Shown here piece by piece: positions 1 to 11,495 of a stretch of 30,624 nucleotides of DNA; the stretch's first letter is position 1; the number at the start of each line of letters is the position of its first letter. The DNA comes from Apostichopus parvimensis. Lineage: Eukaryota > Echinodermata > Holothuroidea > Aspidochirotida > Stichopodidae. The stretch lies in contig KN885351.1 of the NCBI GenBank assembly GCA_000934455.1, forward strand, positions 25,962 to 56,585. The letters are read 5' to 3'. The position numbers were made by a program, and so were the translations under genes. The notes beneath the pieces were generated by a model. That model saw nothing but the letters and a program-made list of their open reading frames with translations. It ran no database searches and was not told where the DNA came from.

Positions 1-27
1 GTTTCTGTCAACTGGTTAGTCTACACA

Positions 28-175
28 GTTCAATTCTTATTCAAGGGGGGTGTAAATTTACATCCATAAAGAATCCTGTCTCATTTGCATTTAAAAAAAT
101 GAAGGGGGTGTAAATTGACAAATTGCCAAAATGACAACAATTCTTTAAATAGTTGGACTGTTCCATTTATTTATT
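28..175 (-). mobile_element. Second fragment of the same LINE, direct repeat of 663-775
   Basis: The stretch CATAAAGAATCCTGT ... AAATAGTTGGACTGTTCCAT at about 64-171 recurs, with small differences, at about 670-771 in the same orientation. In the larger copy this is the part coding for the segment before and into the zinc motif, so the fragment is a second truncated piece of the same family. It also holds a short internal repeat of GGGGGGTGTAAATT. Confidence 0.6.
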
Positions 176-304
176 TTTTACTTATTGTTTTGCTTCAGTT
201 TATTTTCAGTTTAGATATTAAGCACAAGCACATGTAGACAAAACATAAACAGTGAACAATGTAAATAGAGAATGATAAACGAATATATACTTAGCGATAG
301 TTTC

Positions 305-746
305 TTATATACTATCATTCAGACCTTTTGTAATATCTTTAAATTTATTGTACATATGGAAACTGTGGTTTTTAAATGCAATGTGTTTCTCAACACTAAG
401 GATAAAATCTACAGCGATTTTAAAATGAGTGCATATGGGATTAGTATCCTGCATTTTACATTTGTAAATGATATATTTTGCATGAAGTAAGAAGAAATTA
501 TAATGTTTCATATGAATTGTCCAATAAGCCAAAAGAGATCATTTTGAATGTTATTCGTTTGTGAGGAAAACCAAATGAAATAGCATTCCAAAAACTCATA
601 ACCCTATCACAGTGCCAAAAGAGGTGTGGGGGGGGGGGGGGGGTATCTTCATCTTCTAATTTACAGAATGTACATAAAGAATCCTGTCCCTTTTCATTTA
701 AAAATATGAAGGGGTGTAAATTGGCAAAATGCCAAAATGACAACAA
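305..746 (-). pseudogene. LINE (non-LTR retrotransposon) ORF2 3' remnant, frameshifted
   Basis: Two overlapping minus-strand frames read like the C-terminus of a LINE reverse transcriptase polyprotein. The first (746-498) has a CX2C...HX4C zinc-binding motif, SLCTFCKLEDED then HLFWHC, followed by VMSFWNAISF. The second (532-305) has FLLHAKYIIYKCK and a Lys-rich end (EKHIAFKNHSFH), as in the region after the zf-RVT domain of L1/Tx1-like LINEs. The two halves are separated by a frameshift near 500-515, so the copy is dead. A 16-nt G tract (628-643) sits between the Cys pair and the His-Cys pair and reads as a proline run. No RT catalytic core or endonuclease is present, so the element is strongly 5'-truncated. 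Confidence 0.7.
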
Positions 747-780
747 TTCTATAAATAGTTGGACTGTTCCATTTTGCTAC

Positions 781-2270
781 CAAATTTAGTTGGTATTATT
801 ACCACTGGTGTCTCTGCGAGCCAAAGATAATTTTAAATAACAGAGCTGTTTGAAACCTCACACCTAAATTTCCCAATAATAATTACATGTTTCTTTTTTA
901 ATGTTTCATATTTACATTGATTTATTAAAGACATGTAAAAAATCACTCCCCATGAAAGAAAATTACTTTCAAACTGCAAAAAAAATTATAAAGCTTGAAA
1001 GTAGGTTCTTTTCTTTGTTCCACCATGTCCCCAATAAACCATCATACATTTTCAAACCTTTATTTAATCCATCTCTGTTTACTTTGTCAGATATTTGGTA
1101 AATGTGTTTTCCCAGCATGTAAGCATTAAACATCATTTTAAATCATTAATTATTGATTAAAGGTGTTTAACAATGAAATAACACCTATAGTAAACAGATG
1201 GTTTAGTCAATTAATAGATTGTTCACTTTAGAATTAACTTTCCATTAAGATAATTTAGACGAAAGATGTTTTATTTCTCACGGCAAAAAACTTTATGGAA
1301 AAATGTTGTCTCACTTAATGTATGAATGTATGTAGATTATCAAATAACTTACAGTGGAATTAATAGGCAGATAAAAACAAGTTCATTTCACCCTCCCTCT
1401 TTCTCTCTCTATACCAGAATACCTTGTACTGCAAAGACATTTTAATGAGGGGGGGGGGGAGGGGTAGCAGGGAGGGTGATGAGGAGAAGGAATAGGGTGG
1501 GAAGTATTCAAGTGAGAGGAAACTATGAAATAGAACTTTACTCAGTCTATGGTAAAATTAATTGTTAGGTATCAGCACAGATAAAGTTGCCAATGTTTAC
1601 ATTGAATGGTACAAATTATGGCAGAATACCAAGTAATTGCATTATCCATATTGTTATGAATATTAAACAAATTTAACATTTTGTCATTGAAATACAGAAC
1701 TTCATATTGCTGTGTCAATACAAGGCTAGGCTTTGGTTTCTTTTGTAGTCTGTATCTTTTGTTATATATCTTCACCCCCCCCCCCCCTCCGTGCAGTTTC
1801 AATAAACAGGAAACCTCAACAATGAAGCTTCAACATGCTCACAATAGCCCTATGGTTTGTGCATACCATTGGTTTATTCATATTTGAAAGCAATTCAACT
1901 TTGGGTATATATTTGCATATTACATATAGTATCGTGTCTACTGTGCATGGTTTATTTTGGTATCATTACGTTATTAAAACCTCATCGAAATGCAACTTAG
2001 CAATGATATTTGCAACGATTCTGTAAATATTGGGATGAAAGGATTTCCAAGAGTAATATTCAGGTCGTTATGTAGAATATATGGGAAAAATCAACTACAG
2101 AGAATTGACTGGGAACTTAACAATTGAAAAACTAAACTTTAAATTGTTTGATGGTGTTGAAAGAAACTCCATAGTAATCCATGGTTACACAGTACATGCG
2201 AGGTACTATGTGTGACTTCTGGCTGGTACTGTTGGCAAAGAATGGTTTTAAGGACCTCAAACAATTGAAA
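781..2270. other. Non-coding stretch with low-complexity tracts
   Basis: No exon or RNA gene recognised. It contains an 11-nt G tract (1449-1459) inside a purine-rich run to about 1510, and a 13-nt C tract (1775-1787). Open frames across it are short and compositionally random; one of them gains length only from the C tract. Confidence 0.6.
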
Positions 2271-2410
2271 GGGAGCTGGATAGCTCATGCACTTGGTAGA
2301 TACTTTCAGGAAAAGTCATCCTAGCTGTGCCTGGGCACAAAAAAGAAACGTAGGCTATTTGCTGATCCAATCTCAACCCCCCGGTCCCCTTTCATCAAGA
2401 TTGTGACCGA

Positions 2411-2500
2411 TAGCTCACTTGGTTGGACGCTGGACTTGGGATCCTGATGTGCACAATGATGCCTGGTGTGAATTCTGTTCCAGGCTTCAGCCAAAGATTT
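2411..2500 (+). repeat. tRNA-like sequence, probable SINE head
   Basis: TAGCTCACTTGGTTGGACGC followed by TGGACTTGGGATCC has the A-box and anticodon-arm look of a tRNA. A degenerate B-box-like GGTGTGAATTC follows about 50 nt later. The 3' half does not fold as a good tRNA, so this is better explained as a decayed tRNA-derived element than as a tRNA gene. A similar TAGCTCATGCACTTGG occurs at about 2280. Confidence 0.35.
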
Positions 2501-2606
2501 CATTGGCCTTACAAAAGTGTTTATAATCTTCCAGTTTTTCCTTAGTTGAGTTTCTTATACCTTTATATAGTCATGGTGCACAGGTACTTATATAATTATA
2601 ATTATA

Positions 2607-2842
2607 GGAGTGTTAGCTCAGTGGTAACGCCGGTGCCTTTCAATCATGAGGTCCCGAGTTCGAGTCAGTGAAAGATTAATGTATGTCGTCCAGTTACAGA
2701 GTTGTTGACAATTGACAATTCATAATCATGTACGTTAAATATGAATCTAAGAGACTGACTTCCGTCAGCTTGCGGCTTTGATACGCCAATGATGGCTTCT
2801 TCCTCCTGCTAGCAGGAGGATCTAAAATATATATAATTAAAA
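2607..2842 (+). mobile_element. tRNA-derived SINE, copy 1
   Basis: The 5' head has an A box (TAGCTCAGTGG, 2614-2624) and a B box (GAGTTCGAGTC, 2656-2666), spaced as in a pol III tRNA promoter. It is followed by a tRNA-unrelated body (ATGTATGTCGTCCAGTTACA, GAATCTAAGAGACTGACTT, GCCAATGATGGCTTCTTC), a small hairpin (CCTGCTAGCAGG) and an AT-rich tail. A second copy at 24582 shares the whole architecture, which establishes a family. A short TATAATTA on both sides may be a target duplication, but in AT-rich DNA this is weak. Confidence 0.8.
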
Positions 2843-4332
2843 GGCCAAGTGGTGAGAGTGAGAATCAAGCTGGAAGAGGAAAATGGAAAAAGTCAGTGGG
2901 TGATATTGTTACTGATATCAAATATGTTAGCCTATTAATGTTGCCATAGGGATGAACTGTAATGTTAATCAGAATCAGTCAGCTGCATATGAATATAGCA
3001 TGAGCAACTATCAACTAAAATATACAAATAATATATGTCTATGTCCATATTATATTAAAAAATTCATATGGTTCTAATGAATTTCTTGCATTGATTTCAA
3101 TGTAACACTTTAACTTGCCTGAGAGTATCCCAATTAGTTCCATGCCGAGCCAGAACATGGCAAAATTCAAGTTCAGAAAATCAACTATTAAACAATGAGA
3201 CTTTTTCTCACACATTAATATATTTCTTTCTTTCTTAAAACTCATTATCACCAATGAAGACAGCTATAAAAGTACTGTCACAGCTATACGAAGCATCAGA
3301 CTTATTGGCAGGAAGAAATTGTAATCGAAGTATTTTTAAAGACATGCTAACTGTTTGGTATGCAACATGAAACTAATGTGGCCGAATTAAAATTTCTTTC
3401 TGACCCACCCAGTTGAGCGCTTATCAAGGAAAAGTCCCTGATGAGCCTACGCAAATCTTGACAGTCCAACATCCCTGCAATGGCAACACACGCAAACGAA
3501 TTACTATTGGCTAAGTCAGGTGTTTTCAGGGATCCCGTTCGAGGTCTGAACCCTCGAGGGGGTCAAACTCCCATCTTAAAGGTAGTCAGTATAGGCCCCA
3601 AATTGTATGCACGTTATAATTGCTATAAGTTTTCAAAAAGTACTTTCCTGGAGGTCTTTACTCTCCAAATTGTTCTCAGACATTTTTATTGAACACACAC
3701 GATGACTGGAGGTCCCAGTGAGGAAAATTTCTTCGAAGGTTGTGATAAAAACAGTTTAAGAATTTTGACCAAAGGTGACCATATTTGAATATCTAGCATA
3801 TTTGGGGCAAATACAGCACACCTTTAAGTGGGTCACAAGGCCCCCAGAAGCATGCCCACTTTGCCAATTTTACACCCATTGAAATAACACGTAAATCATT
3901 TCCGAAAAACAGCTCTCTGGATCACGGCATGTTCATACGCTATGAACTATATATATTGGTATATAAAAAACGACCTGAACAATTTTTAATGCCTTTATGA
4001 GCAATTACTCATTGAAGCCATCATGGGACCATTTATCATGACTTTCCGCACAGAAACGGTCCCTTAGGTTGCCACACAACCATATGGGGAATAAAATTTG
4101 CTGCTAACAATGTGTGTGCTCCTGAGTCTAGACATTGTGGTTGTTACACAATGGCCTTCACCTTGCGTCTCTGTGAAGAAACTTAAACCTCCTGTAATAA
4201 TGGTAAAGTCCACCGAAGGACGCATTCACACTTAGCTCGTGTTAAGATTTGTCTGTCGGTCTGAGTTTTCTTCGATTAAACAACTGTTAAGATAACGAAC
4301 AGTCGTGTACAGAAGCGTAGAAGTAACTTGTC
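2843..4332. other. Non-coding stretch, nothing recognised
   Basis: AT-rich unique-looking sequence. I found no splice-flanked coding segment, RNA gene or clear repeat. The 70-codon open frame near 3480-3692 shows no family features. Confidence 0.5.
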
Positions 4333-4774
4333 AATTGACGTTTTGATGAGATACAACAATTCTTCAAAATTACAAGAATCTGAAAATTTACATTTTGTCC
4401 CCCAATACCAACTCATCAAAACTACAAAAATCTGAAAACTGACATTTTGGCGTGATGCAATTACACATTAAAATGGTAAATATCTGATTTTTTTTTATAT
4501 ATCTCGACATAACGTCAATTTTCAAATTGTTGACATGGCGAGTTGATGCATCTCGACAAAACATAAATTTTCAGTTTTATGACAATTTAATACGCCGTCT
4601 AAAACGTCAGTTTTCATATTTTTGTCATCATGCCGAGTTGATGAATCTCGAAAAAGTGTAAATTTCCCGGTTTTTCGACATTTTTACGATTTAGAATATG
4701 TCGTCAAAACGTCAAGTTTTCACTTCTTGTCATAGTTTTGACACGCGTTGTTGCATCTCATCAAAATGTCAATT
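4333..4774. mobile_element. Foldback-type element with internal direct repeats
   Basis: The ends form an inverted repeat: 27 nt at 4333-4359 (AATTGACGTTTTGATGAGAT...) pair with 4748-4774 with two mismatches. Inside, short modules of about 45-70 nt recur: 'TGAAAATTGACGTTTTG-CGAGATGCAT' in one orientation in the left arm and the opposite orientation in the larger right arm (for example near 4441, 4505, 4555, 4600, 4645 and 4690). Long arms made of degenerate tandem modules are typical of foldback (Galileo/FB-like) or MITE-like elements. There is no coding capacity, and no convincing target-site duplication is seen. Confidence 0.65.
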
Positions 4775-7488
4775 TGTATGTCTTTTCTACACTTCCGTAA
4801 TCATGCCACATTACTTGCTCAAGTTTATCTCGAACGCTATCTCGTTAACAATGGCCAAGACTGTTTATTATAGTGTCTAGGTCCGTAGTGTCAAGGTTCA
4901 AGAGACGAACGCGCTGGTAGATCAAAGTCACGTTGATCGGTACCGAAGTTATATTTTGCAATGTTTCACAATAGGTATTTACCCTGTAAATAAATCTCAC
5001 AATGAGAAGATTTATCCCACCGTTATCATTCTTATTGCGGCAGGTAAATTAGCTCTTAATCTAAAAGATGCACCAGATTAACTGACCCTTTTATTTGCAG
5101 TCGGCTGATACCACAAAGACACCTTGCATTCAGATATTCTACTGAAGTTGGGCAGATGAGCTAAAGGGTTGGGGCTGGGGGGGGGGGGGGGGACTGGTTA
5201 AACCAGTGATGCGATCATGTGTAATCGTACAAAAGAGATGCAAGTTGAATGTCGTTTTCAAAATCACAATCGGAAATGTTAAAAAATATCCTGACACGTC
5301 ATGGATAATTCTTCCACAGGGTCCCAACATTTAAATTACAGTTGTTAACTAACGAAGAATTTGACAATTTTAGTCACATGTTGTATGCAACAAAAAAAGG
5401 GGCCAGTTTTTAAAAGAAAATCTACTGATTGGCATTAAGATTGGCGCATTCCTGAATTACATTACACACCGTACAGTTTCTGTAAAGGATTACGATTTAG
5501 CTGTTAATACTGAGCAGTAATACAAGGCTTTTGTTGTAGATGAAAGAAATGATGTAAATTCCTTGACCGACAATTGTTAACATACTAAGAATGTGTTAAT
5601 ATCTTTGATGTCTGTTAATAATTTCTTCCCGCAAATGGCAAAATCCCACAGGCGCATTTAGCCAGTAGTAAGTCGCCTGAATCACGAGGCCTGGTTGGAT
5701 TCCATAAGAGACACTGTGACTTCCAATGATGCTGAAGTTTGTATTTTGTTGAATACGGAATGAAAATATTAGTCACAAATATAGTGTTGATACATCCCAA
5801 GGTCAAACAAAAATGACAATAACCAAGGAAACTCTCAAGATTATTTTCAATTGCAAGATTCAATTTTCAAGATTTAAATTTCCATATTTAGTTTGAGTAA
5901 GGTATTCACCTTAACTGTTTTTATACTTGATGACATATATGGCTGGATACTGAATGACCAGGCTGATAAAGTAAATAATTCATGATGTATGTATCATTGC
6001 TGGCAAACTATAGAGCACCCAATAAAGAAGCATGAATAAATCACCATTTTGTCCTAGAGTTATGTGTAATATTTCCTCTTTAATGAGGAATTAGAATTAG
6101 TCTCGATGATGGTTTCCTACTTGAATTTTTATGTTTCATCTCTTAGCTCTCTAATCTGAGGAACTGAAGTTATCATAAATAGCCTGCCGTAGTCATGTTT
6201 GAGGTAGAACATTTTTCCAGAGTAGGAGTATCTGATGCTTAAACATAAAAGCCTAGCTTTATTTGTCACACTAAAAAGAAGCAACATAATGGAGCTGTAA
6301 TTTTTTTTAAAAGAAAGAAAAAACAGTTTTTAAGGGAGCTGGTCTTTAGACGTATCAGACTTGAAGTTTGTGTACATATAACACAGCTGGACACATCATA
6401 CATTGGGTCATCTTTAATCATGAGACTTCCCTGCCAGTACTTCTCTTTAATTACAAAGTGCAATTTTTTTAATATGTTTTTTACATTAAATGGATGTCCA
6501 AAGGGAAACATCCAGAGGGGGCTGCAGGCAAGTAAAACTTTGGGTTATCAATAACCAGTTAATCATTCAAAAGTTTAACTGGTTAACCAGTTTACTACAA
6601 AATAATTAACCAAAGTTAACGAGAGAGCACAGTTCTGGCTGTTCCCCTCCCCCTCGCTTGCTGCTCCTACAGACACCCATGTTAACAAGTATTGGAGAAG
6701 CAGATTCTTTCACCATGCAGGGCAGTGCAGGAGTATTGTATTCCACATTAAGCAATTCTGTACCTGAATTTCGAAATCCTTCTCTCTTGGGAAGCCAATC
6801 TCTTAATTCAACAGTAGCAGACAGACCAGTCTAGAATGTTCCAATTCAGAAGAAAAATATGAATGGGCATTGTTCACTATTAACCGCAAAAGACTACACA
6901 CAGCTGTCCCTGCTGGGTGATTATACCTGGTATTCCAAGCATAGTTCAAAGGTTAGATTAACTATATCCTCAGTACACTTTGGCAATATCCTGAAAGCAG
7001 ACCACATCTGTACTGGTGGCAACCTATAAGTTTCCAAAACGCAATAATGGACAGCCCAGTCAAATTATGCTTGATCTACAAAATATTACAAAGGGGAATA
7101 ACTGAAAATCTGTCATTGATTTAAATTTGAACAAAGAATTAATTGGCTAGTCAGTTTTTTTTTGGGGGGGGGGGGGCTAAATAAATGGCTAGTATTGGCT
7201 GTAAGGCCATATTTGCTCTGGAATCTCTTTTCCCTGCTACTTTCCTTAATTGCTGAGTGCAACCTTAGAGATGATGAAAATACTCAAAGTCATGTTAATA
7301 TCCTCAGTACGAGCCCTTCAAATAAGCCAGAAGAAATGCGCAAAAACAGTCACCAATATTAATTCAACAATGTGACTGAATGATTTGGGAAATACATTAC
7401 TCTTGTAAATCTATATGAAGGTAAACAATGATAAACACCAATAATACAATCAGGAAACATTAAATACAACCTTTATCACATCACTTTA
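4775..7488. other. Non-coding stretch with G tracts and short palindromes
   Basis: No gene recognised. It contains G tracts at 5177-5192 (16 nt) and 7164-7176 (13 nt), an inverted repeat ACTGGTTA/AACCAGT at 5193-5207, and a cluster of AACTGGTT/AACCAGTT sites at 6552-6593. Open frames are short and some are created by the G tracts. Confidence 0.5.
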
Positions 7489-8104
7489 TCAAAATCAACA
7501 GATGTTCACCGACATGTTTATACAGACGGCTGGTTCAAAACAGCCAGCTGGATAAACATGTAGTAAGTACTCTATGAATATGCATAATGCAGCCAGACAT
7601 ACTCCATGAATATTCATAATGCAGTCAGACATATCAAAATCAACAGATGTTCACCGACATGTTTATACAGACGGCTGGTTCAAAACAGCCAGCTGGATAA
7701 ACATGTAGTAAGTACTCTATGAATATGCATAATGCAGCCAGACATACTCCATGAATATTCATAATGCAGTCAGACATATTCAATATGACAGAGAGCAGCT
7801 ATACTATAGGCGAATGACGCTGCTACAGCCGTCTGGATAAACATGTAGTAATTACTCTATGAATATTCATAATGCAGCCAGACATACTCTATGAATATTC
7901 ATAATGCAGCCAGACATATCCAATATGACAGAGAGCAGCTATACTATAGGCGAATGACGCTGCTATAGCTGTCTGGATAAACATGTAATTACTCTATGAA
8001 TATTCATAATGCAGCCAGACATACTCTATGAATATTCATAATGCAGCCAGACATATACAATATGACAGAGAGCAGCTATACTATAGGCGAATGACGCTGC
8101 TACA
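7489..8104 (+). repeat. Nested minisatellite (about 140 bp units with 32 bp subrepeats)
   Basis: Two identical 145-bp units (7489-7633 and 7634-7778) are followed by a related unit type starting at 7779 (140 bp), 7919 (137 bp) and a partial one at 8056. The types differ in the first half but share the second half, which is itself two copies of a 32-bp subrepeat. Each subrepeat carries the 12-bp palindrome ATGAATATTCAT or the variant ATGAATATGCAT. The palindrome positions are 7574, 7606, 7719, 7751, 7859, 7891, 7996 and 8028. The perfect identity of the first two units implies recent duplication or gene conversion. Confidence 0.92.
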
Positions 8105-10500
8105 AGGACAGACATTACTAGTCACATATTATCCGTTTGTCAGATAGTACGACCCTGGCGAGACAAAGAAATAAAAATGGAAAGAAATAGTCAATAGGAA
8201 AAGACATGGACATATTTGTTTTATCAGATAGTTGATATTTTGCCTTGCTCTAGAGATCAAACATGATGCTAATCAACTCGAAATCATTTGTGATTCCTAA
8301 AGCCGGATCTTGAAAGAGATACTTTGAACAGACTTTATGTTAATTAAATGGAGGTAAACGACAAAGGCAAATGAATATAAATAATTGAAACGTAATGATA
8401 TATATATATATATATATATCAGTCTTATAATAAGTCCAGTGAATTGACTCAACATTCCCTCCACACAACATACCCTTGACCTGACATTAACACACCTAAG
8501 TCACATAAATACATCAAATATGAAAGGATTTATACCTGAAAATCACCCGCCCTCAGACTTTCCTAAGTCCAACCATGATGATCATATTCTGCATTTTGGT
8601 GAGTTTTGACAGTTTCTACACATGGCTGATTATTTCAGAATGCACCTGTAACTGTTATAAATGTATTAGTCACATCAAGGAAGCATCTTCAACTTCCTTG
8701 TATCACAATATATACAAATATCAAAGGAGACATTTACCAACTAACGTCTTCAGTCTTATTCATCAAGTTTTACTGCAAAATTGAGGTTAGATAGGCATCT
8801 ATGAGGCTTGGAATAAACATAAATTCAACAAGCTCTCCCTTCGGAAGTTTACATTACTTATTTCCTCTCATACCCACCCACGCATACCCCCCCCCCCACC
8901 ACCCCCCACCACCCTCATCCTCCATACAGTCACAAATTGTGCTTAGGTTATCTATAGTCAACAGTCATTGACCTGACCTCATTTGATTCCAGTGAGTACC
9001 TTCTGACTCAAGACTTGGGTTAGCCTATTGTACTCCACTTGACTCTAGGTAGCGTTTACACGAATTTACTTGTGACTTGAATGATTAGATTTCAACAAGA
9101 GGTTGACTCCTGATGAGAACTCCTGTATGGTGACATGAAGGTTGATTGTAAACTCAAATATAAGAAGGTTGCAGAAGATATTAACTTACATCATTGACAA
9201 AAAAACAAGCACTCAATTTGTAGTTTACATTATACAGTAGCCTTTTTGTTTATATCATTAGTAACCTAGAACAAATTATTAAAGCAGGCTCCATTCTAGG
9301 ACCATTTGCTTTGTAACAAAGTGAGTAGTATAAAATGTTCAGTAACAGCATGAAGTATCCCCCAACCTCTCCAGCCTGTCTAATTGCTCACCAAATATGC
9401 AAATATACATGCAGGTTAATAGACTAACCAATTAATAATTTTCACATTTTTCAAAATTTGGAATGCAAATTAGGTCAGTTGTAGTTACTACATCTACTGA
9501 AGACATTTTATAGACTTCTTCGGATGAGTTCATATTTTCAAGGTAAAACCATTATAGGTATGTGGTCATGATAAGAGCTCCATTAGAGTTTGGATTCAGT
9601 ATCTGTAAACCACATTTCTGTTACCAAAAAACGATGTAATACACAAAAGAACACTCCTAAAAACTTCAAACATATGTGGCTCAATGATGTGTATATGTGT
9701 AGACTTGGCCAAGTCTTCAGTCCGGTTTAGGAAAGAATATCAAAACTGTGGTAACTCCCAAATGGAATAATTGTTCTGTTAGTAGTCTGGGATTGTTTCT
9801 CATTTTAATGAAGAGTTAAATCGTGGTAAGGACTTCTGCATGACAAGCAAACATATAACAGCTACCCTTAACAAATCTAGCACAAAACCAACATGTTCCA
9901 TCTTTTTATTAATCTGTATCTATAAGATGGATATTGGTACAATTTATTCATATTAAATAAAAAAAAATGCAAAATTTTCCAATTCAAAATCTAAAAAGAA
10001 CTAAGATGAGCCTATTCTTTACAATAATTTATTATTCGCATAACATGTGTCACCTCTCAATTACATACATGATTCCACACTGCATATTTATTGCAATAAC
10101 TGAAATAAGAGCGACAAGTCTACCAGGCATCTAAATACTAAAACGGAATATGAGTAATAATTAATACCTTCACCAAGGTTACCGTATGAGAGAAAAAAAC
10201 AGAAAACTGTGTATATTAACAAAGATATACCGAACAAATATTGCCTGTTAGTTGTTTAATAATCATGATTTATTGCTACTGTATGGACGAGAAACTTTCC
10301 ATTCTCTTTACGTATGAATACATAGGTGACAATTATGCTTGTAAGAGTGTTGTATTTCGGCTATATTCAGTATTGAAAATTGCTTCAACTTAGTTGTTCT
10401 GTACTTCATTGTGAAAGAAAAGATCTGGTACCGTAAAACATAATATATTACTTTCACTTTATCACGACATTGAAACAGGATCTAAAAAATCAGGGAAAAA
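8105..10500. other. Non-coding stretch with microsatellite and C tract
   Basis: It holds a (TA)n microsatellite at about 8398-8419 and a C-rich tract at 8887-8915. No exon, RNA gene or transposon protein recognised. Confidence 0.5.
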
Positions 10501-10511
10501 GTTTCAAAAAA

Positions 10512-11495
10512 TTACAAATGATGAAAAAAATAATAACAATGCAGTACTGAAACTTTGTGGGAAACAAAGAGTTTCTGCAGTTTAATAAATGTTTAAATTT
10601 TGATCCTTATACTCATATAAACCAAGGCAATAATCATTTCCAAATTTATTTACAAGGGGGAAATATTAAAAGGCAATTGTTATTATTTTCCTACACTAAG
10701 CCTTATTGTTATTTGAAATAAGCTATATTTAGCCTTCTGACATAAGTACTTTATTTAGCCCTTACTGTCAGAGCTACTCAAGAGATATGCATGTATGTAT
10801 TTATAATGCTGTACTTCATATCCCTCTGTAAGATAGCATAAAAGAAGAAGGCAAACTTTACAAAGGATTACAATGAAAAAAATAATAAAAATGCATTACA
10901 TACAATTTGTGGGAAACAAAAGAGTTTCTGCAATTTAAATTTTTTTCTTCAGATTTTGTACCTTATACTCATATAAACCAAGACAATAATCATTTCCAAA
11001 TTTATTTTACAGGAAGGAAATATTAAAAGGCAATTTTTATCTAAGCCTTATTGTTATCAGAAATAAGCTATATTTAGCCTTCTGACATAAGTACTTTATT
11101 TAGCTCTTACTGCCAGAGCTACTCATGAGATATTCATGTATGTATTTATAATGCTGTACTTCATATCCCTCTGTAAGATAGCATAACAACTTTACAAAGG
11201 ATTACAATGAAAAAAATAATAAAAATGCATTACATACAATTTGTGGGAAACAAAAGAGTTTCTGCAATTTAATTTTTTTTAGATTTTGTAACTTATACTC
11301 ATATAAACCAAAACAATAATCATTTCCAAATTTATTTTACAGGAAGGAAATATTTAAATGCAATTGTTATTTTCCTACACTAAACCTTATTGTTATTAGA
11401 AATAAGCTATTTTTAGCCTTCTGACATAATTTCCTTATTTATAGCCCTTACTGTCCGAGCTACTCATAATGCTGTCCTTCATAACCCTCTGTACA
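10512..11495 (+). repeat. Tandem array, three diverged copies of a 300-356 bp unit
   Basis: Units begin at about 10512, 10868 and 11202 with TTACAA(AT)GATGAAAAAAATAA and share the same landmarks in order: TTTGTGGGAAACAAA, GAGTTTCTGCA, TATACTCATATAAACCA, TAATCATTTCCAAATTTATT, TTTAGCCTTCTGACATAA, and AATGCTGTACTTCATATCCC. Copies 2 and 3 are closer to each other than to copy 1. The unit is AT-rich and has no open frame of note. Confidence 0.9.

Noticed and set aside
2607-2670. Functional tRNA gene
   Set aside because: A and B boxes are present but the acceptor stem does not pair, and the sequence continues into a body shared with 24582-24822. It is a SINE head.
7489-8104. CRISPR-like array
   Set aside because: Repeats are head-to-tail units with shared internal sequence and no unique spacers, in a eukaryotic genome. 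It is a minisatellite.
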